A stretch of DNA of 64,000 bases from Conyzicola lurida (GCF_014204935.1 NZ_JACHMJ010000001.1:930001-994000); one strand, 5' to 3'. Numbered from the stretch's first letter, positions 27,043 to 35,912 are shown. Notes: generated by a model not told the origin, from the letters alone. Made by a program: numbers and translations.

Positions 27043-27848
27043 CAGTCGTCTCCCTGCCCGAGCCGGCCGACGGCGCGCACCACGAGGCCGCGCGGTACGA
27101 AGCCGACGGCGGCTGCCTGTACCCGGTTCATCAGGCCGCTCACCGTGCTCGGGGGAGTGCGGCGTCGGTCGAGCGCGGCGAACGCGGTCTGCACCACCTG
27201 TTCGGCGGTCTCGAAGGCGCCCACCGCGGCATCCTGATTCTTAGCGACGTCGAAGAACTCGGTGGACGCGGGTCCGGGGCACAGCGCCGTGACCTTGAGC
27301 CCCGTGGCGAGCGTCTCGTACCAGACCGCCTCGCTGAAACTCAGCACGAACGCCTTCGTCGCGCCATAGACGGCCATACGCGGCACCGGCTGGAACGCGG
27401 CGTTGCTCGCGACGTTGACGAGGGCGGCGCTGCCGGCGCGGAGTCCCGCCGAGGCGACGAGGTCGGGCAGGAACTCGTGGGTCAGGGCCACGAGTGCCTG
27501 CACGTTGACCTCGATCTGCTCGCGCTCGCGGGCGGCGTCGGCGCGGATGAAGTCGCCGTGGGTCCCGAAGCCCGCGTTGTTGACGAGCGTGGAGACGGTC
27601 ACGCCGTCGAGCGCGTCGCGCAGGTCGGTCGCGGCGGTCGGCAGCGAGAGGTCGAGCGGCACGGTGGTGACGGCGACGCCGTGGCGCGCCCGCAGCTCGT
27701 CGGCCAGCGCGGCGAGGCGGTCGGCGCGACGGGCGACGACCACGAGGTCGGCTCCGCGGGCGGCGAGACGCCGGGCGAATTCGGCACCGAATCCGCTGCT
27801 GGCGCCGGTGACGATCGCGGTCGTGCCGCGGGGATCGAATTCAGTCAT
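27042..27848 (-). CDS. Short-chain dehydrogenase/reductase
   Basis: The 268-residue SDR has TGASSGFG at the N-terminus, VARRADRL (NADP preference), NNAGFG, a catalytic Ser in NVASNAAF, and the YxxxK pair in YGATKAF, followed by CPGPASTEFF. It resembles DltE-like reductases of unknown substrate. It is the first gene of a two-gene unit with the SMR pump. TATCCT is 6 bases before the ATG, consistent with a leaderless mRNA. Confidence 0.88.
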   Translation of the reverse strand: MTEFDPRGTTAIVTGASSGFGAEFARRLAARGADLVVVARRADRLAALADELRARHGVAVTTVPLDLSLPTAATDLRDALDGVTVSTLVNNAGFGTHGDFIRADAAREREQIEVNVQALVALTHEFLPDLVASAGLRAGSAALVNVASNAAFQPVPRMAVYGATKAFVLSFSEAVWYETLATGLKVTALCPGPASTEFFDVAKNQDAAVGAFETAEQVVQTAFAALDRRRTPPSTVSGLMNRVQAAAVGFVPRGLVVRAVGRLGQGDD

Positions 27849-27896
27849 CCGCCGAGGATAACGGTGCCGGGCAAACGCCGGGTGACGTGGGCGACG

Positions 27897-28526
27897 CTAG
27901 TTCACCGTGTAGACCTGCGCGTACACCTCGTCGGCGATCGCCACGGCCTCGGCGTAGGCGGTGGGGCCGCCGATGGTCTCGATGACCGAGATCCAGCTCT
28001 CGCCGCGCAGCGCGTTGATGATGGCGGGGTCGAGCGTGCGGTCGCCCTGCACGCCGAAGGTGGTCGCGTCGCCGACGACTTCCTCGTTGAGGCCCTGGTT
28101 GTCGAAGCTCGCGACGACCGCCGGACGCACGGCGGCGGTCAGCGGGGCGACGGAGATCGTGACGCTGCTGACACCGCTGTCCGCGAAACCCCAGATGCAG
28201 CTGATGCCGCCGGCCGTCTCCTCGGGGGTCGCGTCGGCGAGGTAGTCGGTGCCGTACGTGCCGCCGGGGCCGCCGAGCAATTCGAGGCCGGACGCTTCGA
28301 AGGCGTCGATCCGGGTCTGGGGTACCACCGTGGTGCAGGTGGTCGGCAGGGTGAAGGTCGCGGGCGCCACGGTCTCGGTGGCGGTGGGGGTCTCGACGGG
28401 AGCGGGGGCCGCGGACTCCGTGGCCACGGGCTCGGCTGTGCCGGTGCTGCACCCGGCGAGCGCACCGACGGCGAGGGCGGCGGCGAGCGCCAGCGGCAGG
28501 ACCGCCAGTGATTTCAATGAGCTCAT
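27897..28526 (-). CDS. Lipoprotein of unknown function with a two-cysteine domain
   Basis: The 209-residue protein has a signal peptide ending in the lipobox ALAGC, a Thr/Ala/Pro-rich linker (about 27-60), and a globular domain of about 150 residues with two cysteines, one in PTTCTTVV and one in GGISCIWGFAD. I do not recognise a named family. A second lipoprotein at 34461-34988 has the same layout, with the G-x-x-C-x-W-G motif, and is probably a distant paralogue. A G-rich Shine-Dalgarno (GAAGGGGG) precedes the ATG. Confidence 0.75.
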   Translation of the reverse strand: MSSLKSLAVLPLALAAALAVGALAGCSTGTAEPVATESAAPAPVETPTATETVAPATFTLPTTCTTVVPQTRIDAFEASGLELLGGPGGTYGTDYLADATPEETAGGISCIWGFADSGVSSVTISVAPLTAAVRPAVVASFDNQGLNEEVVGDATTFGVQGDRTLDPAIINALRGESWISVIETIGGPTAYAEAVAIADEVYAQVYTVN

Positions 28527-28565
28527 TGGTGCCCCCTTCGTCTGAAAGACCCTAACAGCCGCCGC

Positions 28566-28602
28566 GGATGCCCGGTCGTCGAGGGGTGACGGCCGGGCAT
28601 CC
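28566..28602 (-). terminator. Hairpin after the GntR/ABC operon
   Basis: GGATGCCCGG (28566-28575) pairs perfectly with CCGGGCATCC (28593-28602). It lies about 15 bp beyond the stop of the ABC permease gene, and a palindromic GTTACGTAAC (28603-28612) fills the space between. It is well placed to end that operon before the lipoprotein gene. There is no clear T-tract. Confidence 0.55.
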
Positions 28603-28617
28603 GTTACGTAACAATGG

Positions 28618-29397
28618 TCAGCTCCGCGGTGTGGCCTTGCGCAGCACGAGGTAGCCGACGAGGGCCGAGAGCACCGTGGGCACGAGTGTCCAGGCGATCA
28701 CCCCGTTCGCCCCGTTCGAGACGAACCAGTCGCCGACCGCCGGCCAGCTCGACGTGACGGTGATCAGGGCACCGGCACCGACGATGAGCACGGTGAGCGC
28801 CGCGAAGAAGATCAGGATGCCGTTCGGACGCCAGCGCACGTACACCGTCGCGACCGCCGCTCCCACGAAGAAGAAGAACAGCAGCAGGGTCGTGTAGGTG
28901 GCGAACCGCACGTACCACTCGCCGCCGCCGAAGTAGACGGAGGTGAACATGCGGCCGCCGAGTCCCCACCCGTCCGTGGCGTCCTCGATGGACGCGAGCG
29001 CGGTGAGCAGCGCCCCGTAGCCGACCGAGAGCGAGACGAAGGCGGCCGACGCCCCGAGGTAGAAGTCCCGCCGCGTCACGCTGAGGCTCTGCGCGTACGG
29101 GAACGTGAGGTTCATCGATTGCACGGCCACGACCATCATGTAGACGTAGATGTAGAACGAGGCGCCGCTCCACTCGAGCCCGGCGCGGGTGTCCGCCCGG
29201 TCGGCGGGATCGGTGACGTTGGCGAAGATGATCACCCAGACGGCGTAGTTCACAAGGAAGATGAACGCCATGATGAGCAAGGGCACCACGACGGTCGACG
29301 TGGGGCTGACGTAGTAGAGACGTAGTACCGACAGAATGCGGTGCGGTGCTACCCGGCGGGCGGATGACGCGGTGTCGTCCAGCGCGATGGTGGTCAT
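28618..29397 (-). CDS. ABC transporter permease of a GntR-controlled exporter
   Basis: The 259-residue membrane protein has six predicted helices and no recognisable soluble domain. It overlaps the ATPase gene by 4 bases and ends the unit gntR - ATPase - permease. That layout matches the Bacillus Ytr-type systems that respond to cell-wall-active antibiotics, though the permease itself is too diverged to name. The start at 29397 begins MTTIALDD; a longer frame upstream lies inside the ATPase gene. Confidence 0.82.
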   Translation of the reverse strand: MTTIALDDTASSARRVAPHRILSVLRLYYVSPTSTVVVPLLIMAFIFLVNYAVWVIIFANVTDPADRADTRAGLEWSGASFYIYVYMMVVAVQSMNLTFPYAQSLSVTRRDFYLGASAAFVSLSVGYGALLTALASIEDATDGWGLGGRMFTSVYFGGGEWYVRFATYTTLLLFFFFVGAAVATVYVRWRPNGILIFFAALTVLIVGAGALITVTSSWPAVGDWFVSNGANGVIAWTLVPTVLSALVGYLVLRKATPRS

Positions 29398-30299
29398 GCG
29401 CTCTGCTTCCTTTCCGAATCGGAGCTGGTGGTCGGGGGAGCGGTGGTGAGCCGCACGATGAGCTGTTGCAGCGAGACGGGCGCGAGCTCGAGACCGGCGG
29501 CCCGCGCATCCGCCTTCTCGTCGGCGTCGAGCCGGCCGACGGTGACCGAGGCGAGCCCGCCCAGGTCGTCGCGGTGCAGCACCTCGCGTCGGGCGACGAA
29601 CGCGTCGACGGCGGCGCGGGAACCCGCGACGGTGGTCGCGGAGCCCCGGAGGTCGTCCGCGGTCTCGTCGACGATGATGGCGCCGTCGTCGATCACGAGC
29701 ACCCGCTCGAGCAGGTTGCTGACCTCGTCGATCAGGTGCGTCGAGAGGACGACGGTGCGCGGGTGTTCGGCGTAGTCCTCGAGGAGCCGGTCGTAGAAGG
29801 TCTGCCGCGCCACGGCGTCGAGGCCGAGGTAGGGCTCGTCGAAGAACGTCAGCGGGGCACGTGAGGCGAGGCCGACGATGACGCCGATGGCCGAGAGCTG
29901 GCCGCGGGAGAGCTTCTTGATGCGGCGGTCGACCGGCAGCCGGAAGTCGTCCACGAGCCGTGCGGCGTACTCGGCGTCCCAGTTGGGGAAGAACCACGGC
30001 GCGCTGCGGAGCACGTGCTTGGGCTTGAACTCGTCGGGGTAGCGCTGGCTCTCCTTGACGAAGCAGACCCGGGAAAGCACACCCGAGTTCTCGACCGGGT
30101 TCTGGCCGAACACGCGGATGCTGCCGGTGGTGGCGAAGTCCTGACCGGTGATGAGCTGCATCAGGGTGGTCTTGCCCGCGCCGTTGCGGCCGAGAAGGCC
30201 GTAGATCTGGTTCTCTTCCACCCGGAAGCTCGCGTCGTCGACGGCGGTGAGCGAACCGAATTTCTTGGTGAGGCCGGAAACCTCGATGACGTCTATCAT
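29394..30299 (-). CDS. ABC transporter ATP-binding protein (YtrB-like)
   Basis: The 301-residue ATPase has Walker A GRNGAGKTT near residue 37, a diverged signature KLSRGQLSAIG near 140, Walker B LTFFDEPYLGLD, and switch His in LSTHLIDEV. A C-terminal domain of about 90 residues ends in a polar tail. It overlaps gntR upstream and the permease downstream by 4 bases each, so the three genes are one translationally coupled unit. The YtrB-like call rests on gene order and subfamily features. Confidence 0.88.
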   Translation of the reverse strand: MIDVIEVSGLTKKFGSLTAVDDASFRVEENQIYGLLGRNGAGKTTLMQLITGQDFATTGSIRVFGQNPVENSGVLSRVCFVKESQRYPDEFKPKHVLRSAPWFFPNWDAEYAARLVDDFRLPVDRRIKKLSRGQLSAIGVIVGLASRAPLTFFDEPYLGLDAVARQTFYDRLLEDYAEHPRTVVLSTHLIDEVSNLLERVLVIDDGAIIVDETADDLRGSATTVAGSRAAVDAFVARREVLHRDDLGGLASVTVGRLDADEKADARAAGLELAPVSLQQLIVRLTTAPPTTSSDSERKQSA

Positions 30300-30676
30300 T
30301 CCGCCGTCTCCTCTCGGATCATGTCGGCGAGCGCCGCCGCGGAGATGCCGAGCTTTCCGGCTTCCGCGACGAGCGGGCGCACGTACTCTGACTGGAACTG
30401 GTCCCGCCGTTTGGCGACGAGCCGGGCCCGGGAGCCCTCGGCTACGAACATGCCGATACCTCTTTTCTTGTACAGGATTCCGTCGTCGACGAGGATGTTC
30501 ACGCCCTTGCCGGCTGTGGCGGGATTGATGCGGTAGAACGCGGCGAACTCGTTCGTCGACGGCACCTGCGACTCTTCGGCCAGGGTCCCGCCCAGGATGT
30601 CGTTCTCGATCTGTTCCGCGATCTGCACGAAGATCGGCCGCGACTCATCCACGGGTCCGCTCCTTCGTTGGTTCAT
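30296..30676 (-). CDS. GntR-family regulator, YtrA subfamily
   Basis: The 126-residue protein has the short YtrA form: a winged helix in about residues 12-80 (IFVQIAEQIENDILGG, then VPSTNEFAAFYRINPATAGKGVNILVDDGILYKKRGIGMFV) followed by about 45 helical residues in place of an effector domain. It likely represses its own operon, which encodes an ABC exporter. Its start codon lies inside a 30-bp palindrome, the probable operator. Confidence 0.88.
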   Translation of the reverse strand: MNQRRSGPVDESRPIFVQIAEQIENDILGGTLAEESQVPSTNEFAAFYRINPATAGKGVNILVDDGILYKKRGIGMFVAEGSRARLVAKRRDQFQSEYVRPLVAEAGKLGISAAALADMIREETAE

Positions 30677-30696
30677 TACTCATGTAACTAACCAAC
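30667..30696 (-). promoter_or_regulatory. 30-bp palindrome covering the gntR start (candidate YtrA-type operator)
   Basis: The site reads GTTGGTT, two bases, TTAC, four bases, GTAA, two bases, AACCAAC. All paired positions are exact, giving 11 matched base pairs per side. It covers the gntR start codon (30676-30674) and the region where a leaderless or short-leader transcript would begin. A bound dimer would therefore block the whole operon. The amidase promoter on the other strand lies about 27 bp away. Confidence 0.65.
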
Positions 30697-30735
30697 CAGC
30701 CCCGACGTTCCGTGTCAAGACCTAGGCTTACGAGA

Positions 30736-32151
30736 ATGTTCGAACTTCACCATCTGACCGCGCAGGAGCAGGCCGACTGGCTGCGTCGCGGCGACGTCAG
30801 CCCGACCGAACTCACCGAGCACTACCTCGCCCGCATCGAGCGTCTCAACCCGTCGCTGGGCGCATTCACCACGGTCACGGCGGAAGCCGCACGTGCCCGT
30901 GCCGCGCAGGTCGAGGCGGGCGTGCCGCGGGCAGTGGCGCTCTGGGGTCTCCCGCTCGGCGACAAGGACCTGAACGCGCGAGCCGGGGTGCGCACCACCT
31001 ACGGCTCCCGCCTGTTCGAGCACTACGTGCCCGAGGAGTCGGACGAGATCGTGCGCGTGCTCGATTCGGCCGGCGGCATCAGCCTGGGCAAGACCAACGC
31101 TCCGGAGTTCGGCATGCCGAGCTACACCGAGTCGCTCGTGGCCCCGCCCGCCCGCAACCCCTACGACCTCGACCTCGGCGCCGGCGGCAGCAGCGGGGGA
31201 GCGGCCGTCGCGGTCGCCGCGGGGCTCCTGCCCGTCGCGCCCGGTTCCGACGGCGGCGGGTCGATCCGTATCCCCGCCGCTGCCACGGGTCTCGTGGGGC
31301 TGAAGCCGTCGCGCGGCCGGGTGCCGTCGCACGCCGGCTTCGCTTCGCTCGGCGGTCTCGTCGCGCCCGGGCCGATCGCGCGCACGGTCGCCGACGCGGC
31401 AATGCTGCTCGACGCCATGGTGGAGGGCGGCGACTACCAGTACGCGACGCGTGCCCCCTCATGGGACGGCGGAGCACTGCTCAACGCCGCGGTGCGCGGC
31501 GAAGGCCGCTTCGAGATCGGCGTGATGACGACCTCGCCGTGGGATTCCGCCTATGAGATCTCGCTCTCCGACGAGGCGCGGGCGGCGCTCGCCGTGGCCG
31601 TCGACGAACTCGCGGTGCTCGGGCACGGCATCGAGGAGCTCGCGCTCGAACCCGACGACACCTACGGGCCGGCATTCCGCACGATCTGGCAGGCGGGCGC
31701 CGCGAATATCCCGGCGGACGGCGAGCAACTGGAGTTGCTCGAACCCCTTACGCGCTGGCTCGTCGACCGCGGACGGGGGCTCGGCGCCCGGGAACTCGGC
31801 CAGGCGCTCTCGACACTGACCGCATTCGAGCGGAGCGTCATCCGTCAATTTTCACGCGTGGATGCCGTGATGACGCCGTCCCTCGCCCTGACGCCGCGTC
31901 CCGTGGGGTGGTACTCCGCCGACGACCCGGAACTCAACTTCGCCCAGCAGGTGCAGTACACGCCATACACGTCGTTCGCGAACGTGAGCGGGCTGCCCGC
32001 CATCACGCTGCCGGTCGCCGTGACCGAGACCGGCCTGCCGATGGGCGTGCAGCTCATCGGCAGGCCGGGCGGGGAGCACACGCTGCTCGCGATCGGTGCC
32101 CAGTTGGAGCGGCGGTTCGCGTGGCAGCGCAGGCACCCGCCGCAGTGGTGA
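30736..32151 (+). CDS. Amidase-signature hydrolase
   Basis: The 471-residue amidase-signature enzyme has the Ser-cisSer-Lys triad: Lys77 in PLGDKDL, the Ser152/Ser153 pair in GAGGSSGGAAVAVAAG, and nucleophile Ser176 in SDGGGSIRIPAA. It hydrolyses amide or ester bonds of an unknown substrate and resembles free-standing amidases rather than GatA, since no gatB or gatC is near. TAGGCT is 7 bases before the ATG at 30736, supporting this start and a leaderless mRNA. Confidence 0.88.
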   Translation: MFELHHLTAQEQADWLRRGDVSPTELTEHYLARIERLNPSLGAFTTVTAEAARARAAQVEAGVPRAVALWGLPLGDKDLNARAGVRTTYGSRLFEHYVPEESDEIVRVLDSAGGISLGKTNAPEFGMPSYTESLVAPPARNPYDLDLGAGGSSGGAAVAVAAGLLPVAPGSDGGGSIRIPAAATGLVGLKPSRGRVPSHAGFASLGGLVAPGPIARTVADAAMLLDAMVEGGDYQYATRAPSWDGGALLNAAVRGEGRFEIGVMTTSPWDSAYEISLSDEARAALAVAVDELAVLGHGIEELALEPDDTYGPAFRTIWQAGAANIPADGEQLELLEPLTRWLVDRGRGLGARELGQALSTLTAFERSVIRQFSRVDAVMTPSLALTPRPVGWYSADDPELNFAQQVQYTPYTSFANVSGLPAITLPVAVTETGLPMGVQLIGRPGGEHTLLAIGAQLERRFAWQRRHPPQW

Positions 32152-32173
32152 TCGAGGCAGTGGTGACCGACCG

Positions 32174-33679
32174 CTAGCCCGCCAGCACCGGCTCCGCCTC
32201 CGGCGCCGGAGCGTGGCTGAGATTCAGCCCCTGGCTCTTGCGGCGGAACAGGAACGTGGCCAGAACCGCGCCCGCGGCGAAGAATCCGGCACTCCACCAG
32301 TAGGCGGTGGTGTAGCTCTGAATCGCGGCCTGAGCCGCGACATCCGCCGTCGCCGGCAGGTTGTCGGCCACGTAGTTGGACGCCGCCGTGGCGGCGAGCG
32401 TGTTGAGCAGCGCGACGCCGATCGATCCGCCGACCTGCTGGCTGGTGTTGACCATCGCCGAGGCGACGCCGGCGAACTCGCGGTCGACGCCGAGGGTCGC
32501 GGTCTGCATCGCGGCCGGCATCGTCGACCCCATGCCGAAGCCGATGATCATGAGCGGGATCAGGATGTCGGGCGCGTAGCTGCTGCCGAGGTCGAGGCGG
32601 GTGAGCAGCACCATGCCGATCGCGGAGACCGACATACCGAACGGCACCATGATCTTCGGACCGAAGCGCGGCAGCAGCAGGTTGGTGCCGAGCTGGGCGG
32701 CGACGACGAGCATGCCGATCATCGGCAGGAACGAGAAGCCGGTCTGCATCGGCGAGTACCCGAGCGAGGCCTGCAGGTAATAGGTCACGAACAGGAAGAT
32801 GCCGAACATGCCGGCGCCCGCGATGAGCACCGAGGCGTAGGCGGCGGCGCGGTTACGGTCGAGCACGATCGACAGCGGCAGCAACGGGTGCGCCGCGCGG
32901 CGCTGCCAGAGCACGAACGCGGTCATCAGCACGACGAAACCGGCGAGCATGATCCAGGTGAGCGGCGAGTCCCAGCCGTCGGTCTCGGCGTTGGCGAGAC
33001 CGTAGACGAGGCCGAACAGGGCGCCGGAGACGAGGACAGTTCCGGGGATGTCGAGCTTGGGGCGCGGGCCGGTGCGGTGCGTGTTGGTCACGAAGACGAT
33101 GGCGCCGGCGATCGCGATGATGGCGATCGCGACGTTGATGTAGAGGTTCCAGCGCCAGTCGAACTGCTCGGTGAGGAATCCGCCGAGCAGCAGGCCCACG
33201 GCGCCGCCGGCTCCCGCGATCGCGCCGAAGACGCCGAACGCGCGCGCCCGCTCCTTGGGGATCGTGAAGGTCGTGGTCAGCACTGCGAGAGCGGTCGGGG
33301 CGAGCAGCGCGCCGAACGCTCCCTGCAGTGCGCGTGCGCCGACGAGCAGTCCGAAGCTGTCGGCCGCACCTCCGAGGGCGGATGCCGCGGCAAAACCGAT
33401 CAGGCCGATGATGAACGTGCGCTTGCGGCCCATCAGGTCGGAGAGTCGGCCGCCGAGCAGGAGCAGGCTGCCGAAGGCGAGGGAGTAGGCGGTGATGATC
33501 CACTGGCGGTCGCCGTCGGAGAACCCGAGGTCGGCCTGGGCGGCGGGGAGCGCGATGTTCACGACGGTCGAGTCGAGCACGACCATGAGCTGGGCGAGGC
33601 CGACGGTGATCAGCGTCCACCAGCGGCGGGAGGAGACGGGCGCGGCGACGGCGCTGCCCGAGGGGGAAGGAAGAGTCAT
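32174..33679 (-). CDS. MFS multidrug transporter, DHA2-type (EmrB/QacA), TetR-controlled
   Basis: The 501-residue protein has about 14 helices. It carries MVVLDSTVVNIALPAAQ in helix 1, motif A in GRLSDLMGRKRTF and motif C-like GAGGAVGLLLGG. It is likely a proton-driven drug exporter. I start at the ATG at 33679 because TATAGT lies 7 bases upstream; a GTG three codons earlier would fall inside that -10 box. It is divergent from a tetR gene, with two inverted repeats between them. Confidence 0.9.
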   Translation of the reverse strand: MTLPSPSGSAVAAPVSSRRWWTLITVGLAQLMVVLDSTVVNIALPAAQADLGFSDGDRQWIITAYSLAFGSLLLLGGRLSDLMGRKRTFIIGLIGFAAASALGGAADSFGLLVGARALQGAFGALLAPTALAVLTTTFTIPKERARAFGVFGAIAGAGGAVGLLLGGFLTEQFDWRWNLYINVAIAIIAIAGAIVFVTNTHRTGPRPKLDIPGTVLVSGALFGLVYGLANAETDGWDSPLTWIMLAGFVVLMTAFVLWQRRAAHPLLPLSIVLDRNRAAAYASVLIAGAGMFGIFLFVTYYLQASLGYSPMQTGFSFLPMIGMLVVAAQLGTNLLLPRFGPKIMVPFGMSVSAIGMVLLTRLDLGSSYAPDILIPLMIIGFGMGSTMPAAMQTATLGVDREFAGVASAMVNTSQQVGGSIGVALLNTLAATAASNYVADNLPATADVAAQAAIQSYTTAYWWSAGFFAAGAVLATFLFRRKSQGLNLSHAPAPEAEPVLAG

Positions 33680-33686
33680 GTCCGTC

Positions 33687-33749
33687 ACTATATACGGAAC
33701 TAACCAGTTCCGGATATTAAAAGTTCCGGAACAATTCGTGACCTATAAT
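33687..33749. promoter_or_regulatory. Divergent MFS/tetR control region with two related operators
   Basis: The MFS -10 TATAGT is on the minus strand at 33692-33687. The first operator-like site, CGGAACT-AACC-AGTTCCG (33695-33712), is a perfect 7-4-7 repeat. The second, GTTCCGGAAC (33723-33732), is a perfect 10-bp palindrome built from the same GTTCCG half-site. The tetR -10 is the consensus TATAAT at 33744-33749. Both sites lie between or on the promoters, so the TetR protein can repress both genes. Confidence 0.7.
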
Positions 33750-33780
33750 AAGGGGAACACGAGGTGAAGGGATAGCGGCA

Positions 33781-34422
33781 ATGACGCAGCTAGACGACCC
33801 CGCGCAGCTCCGCGAGCCGAAGAAGCTCGGGCGGAAGCGCGACCACACGCGCGATCCCGAGATTCTGGATGCCGCGCTCGAGGTTCTGGCCGAGACCGGG
33901 TACGACGGCATGACGATCGACATGGTCGCGGCCAAGGCCAAAGCGGGCAAGGCGACGCTCTACCGTCGGTGGGCGTCCAAGGGCGAACTCGTCATCGAGG
34001 CGGTCGCCTGCATGAAGCAGGTCGATCCCGAGGACGTACCCGACACCGGCACCCTGCGCGGCGACCTGGTCGCGATGATCAAACCGCCCGCGATTCACGA
34101 TGCCGAGCGGAAGGTGCGCGTTATGGCCGGCCTCACCTCGATGATCTCGCGTGACCCCGAGCTCGCGGACGCCGCCTACGCCGCGATCGTCGAACCGCGG
34201 GCCGCTGTCAACCGGCGACTCCTGCGGCGCGCGATCGACCGCGGCGAGATCCCGGCCGGCACCGACATCGAGACCGTGTCGCTCATCAGCCAGTCGATGG
34301 CCACTTACCGCGCGGTTATGTTGCGCAAGCCCGTCGACCGGGAGTTCCTGCTCTCGGTGATCGACGGCGTGCTGATGCCGCTGTTGGGGCTCACGCCCGG
34401 CACCGGCGAGCGGCGCTCGTAG
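33781..34422 (+). CDS. TetR/AcrR-family repressor
   Basis: The 213-residue protein has an N-terminal helix-turn-helix (about 25-72: ILDAALEVLAETGYDGMTIDMVAAKAKAGKATLYRRWASKGEL region, written here in part) and an all-helical C-terminal ligand domain. A GAAGGGA-like Shine-Dalgarno and a roughly 25-nt leader precede the ATG. It almost certainly regulates itself and the divergent MFS pump through the GTTCCG half-site repeats. The inducing ligand is unknown. Confidence 0.9.
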   Translation: MTQLDDPAQLREPKKLGRKRDHTRDPEILDAALEVLAETGYDGMTIDMVAAKAKAGKATLYRRWASKGELVIEAVACMKQVDPEDVPDTGTLRGDLVAMIKPPAIHDAERKVRVMAGLTSMISRDPELADAAYAAIVEPRAAVNRRLLRRAIDRGEIPAGTDIETVSLISQSMATYRAVMLRKPVDREFLLSVIDGVLMPLLGLTPGTGERRS

Positions 34423-34460
34423 CTGTCGCTGCCCGAGTCCCCGGTTATCCGGCGCTGTCG

Positions 34461-34988
34461 CTAACCGACGTCCAACTGCGCCCGGATCCGGTCGGCCGCT
34501 TCCGGCGTGTTCGCGTAGAACCAGTGCCCGCCGCTGAACAGGTAGGTGTCGCTGCCGCCCGTCGGGTCGGGCAGCGCATAGCGGTCGACGCCGTTGTGCT
34601 GGTCGAGGGTGAAACCGTCCGCTTCGAGCCGCGCCCTCTCGGCCGCCGCCTGCTCGTCGGTGATCGGCGATGCCGCGAGCACGTCGGCGAAATCGGAGGC
34701 GGGCGGTCCCCACATGCACAGGGCGCCGCCGTACTCGACGAAGGCGATCCGCGGCGAATCGCTCTCGGTCTCGCGCTGCACGAAATCGGCGATGAGTTCC
34801 CACCCGGCATCCGTGTACTTCGTCACGTCGGCGTCGGACACCAGGTCGTCGCAGCCGACCGCCCCGGTCTCGGTCGGGACGCTGTTCTGTTCTGCTGCGG
34901 GTGCAGGGTCGGCGGGGCCAGCCGTGCAGCCGCTGAGCAGGAGCACGGCGAGAGCGCTGCCCGCGAGGGCGGTGCGGGCACGGTTCAT
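34461..34988 (-). CDS. Lipoprotein of unknown function with a G-x-x-C-x-W-G motif
   Basis: The 175-residue protein has a signal peptide ending in LLLSGC (Cys21 lipid anchor), a short Pro/Ala linker, and a domain of about 130 residues with cysteines in GAVGCDDLV and GGALCMWGPP. I do not recognise a named family, but the layout matches the lipoprotein at 27897-28526. TAAAGT lies 7 bases before the ATG at 34988, supporting this start over the longer reading frame. Confidence 0.75.
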   Translation of the reverse strand: MNRARTALAGSALAVLLLSGCTAGPADPAPAAEQNSVPTETGAVGCDDLVSDADVTKYTDAGWELIADFVQRETESDSPRIAFVEYGGALCMWGPPASDFADVLAASPITDEQAAAERARLEADGFTLDQHNGVDRYALPDPTGGSDTYLFSGGHWFYANTPEAADRIRAQLDVG

Positions 34989-35061
34989 GGTCGAGACTTT
35001 ATCAATTCGTCTCGGGCGCCGGGTCTCGACTCGGTAACAGCACGGGGCGCTGACGCCCTGG

Positions 35062-35859
35062 CTACGGCCGGTTGACCGGATCGCCCTCCCACGACAGGTC
35101 GGCGTCGGCGTCGATTTCCGCGGCCTCCAGCCCGGACGCGAGCACCCGGTCGACCAGCTCCCGCGAGCCGCCGACGACCGTCGAGTCGAAATCGATCTCG
35201 CTCGCCACAAACCACGAATGGTCGTCGGGCCAGGCGAGGTTGAGGGTGTCGCGCCAGCGCCAGGCCCAGCCGCTCTCGCGCCGCCAGTCCGGATCGGCGA
35301 GCATCGACAGAGTGCCGCGGAAGAGCCCGTAGCTCCTCCCGGGGAGTTCGAGCGTGCGGCTCGACGGCAGGTCCACGCCGAATGTCGGTTCCCAGCCGTC
35401 GCGCGACGACGGCTCGGGCTCGGGTGCCGAGCCGTCGGACGACATGAACGACACCGTGCCGGTGGAACCGGAGTACTGCCCGTACCCGACCCAGACGCCG
35501 ATCGTGATGGGGGAGTCGCCGCCGATCGCCGTCGCGAGGGTCGCGAGGCTGCGCTCGTCGAGCGCTCCCTCCGGAGGTTCGCCGCCGTCCCAGTCGCCGA
35601 ACAGGCGGGTGCCGTGTAGCTGCCCGGAGATGCGACCCCACTGCATCAGCGGGTGCACGGTCGTGCCGGTCGCGGCGGCGACGTCGGCCCAGGTCAGGCG
35701 AGTGGATGCCGCGTCCTGCGTCTCCACCGGATGGAACACCCGCGCGTACGCCTCGTACCCCGTCGGGCAGACGAGTCCGGCGGCGCCGAATTTTCCGCGC
35801 AGGCGCGGTGCGATCCAGCTCCCGGAGGCGGTGTCGGTGGTGTGCTCGAATCGGGCCAT
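35062..35859 (-). CDS. Uncharacterised protein
   Basis: The 265-residue protein has no signal peptide or membrane helix and is rich in Trp (for example WADVAAATG, LMQWGRISG, GWAWRWRDTLNLAWPDDHSWF). I do not recognise the family. It looks like a soluble mixed alpha/beta protein of normal codon use. TACGCT lies 6 bases before the ATG at 35859, which supports this start; the frame is open further upstream through a repeat region. Neighbours give no functional clue. Confidence 0.7.
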   Translation of the reverse strand: MARFEHTTDTASGSWIAPRLRGKFGAAGLVCPTGYEAYARVFHPVETQDAASTRLTWADVAAATGTTVHPLMQWGRISGQLHGTRLFGDWDGGEPPEGALDERSLATLATAIGGDSPITIGVWVGYGQYSGSTGTVSFMSSDGSAPEPEPSSRDGWEPTFGVDLPSSRTLELPGRSYGLFRGTLSMLADPDWRRESGWAWRWRDTLNLAWPDDHSWFVASEIDFDSTVVGGSRELVDRVLASGLEAAEIDADADLSWEGDPVNRP

Positions 35860-35912
35860 GGGGTCAGCGTAGCGAGGGCGGCGGGCTCGCCGGTGGCGCT
35901 GGCGGGGGCGAA

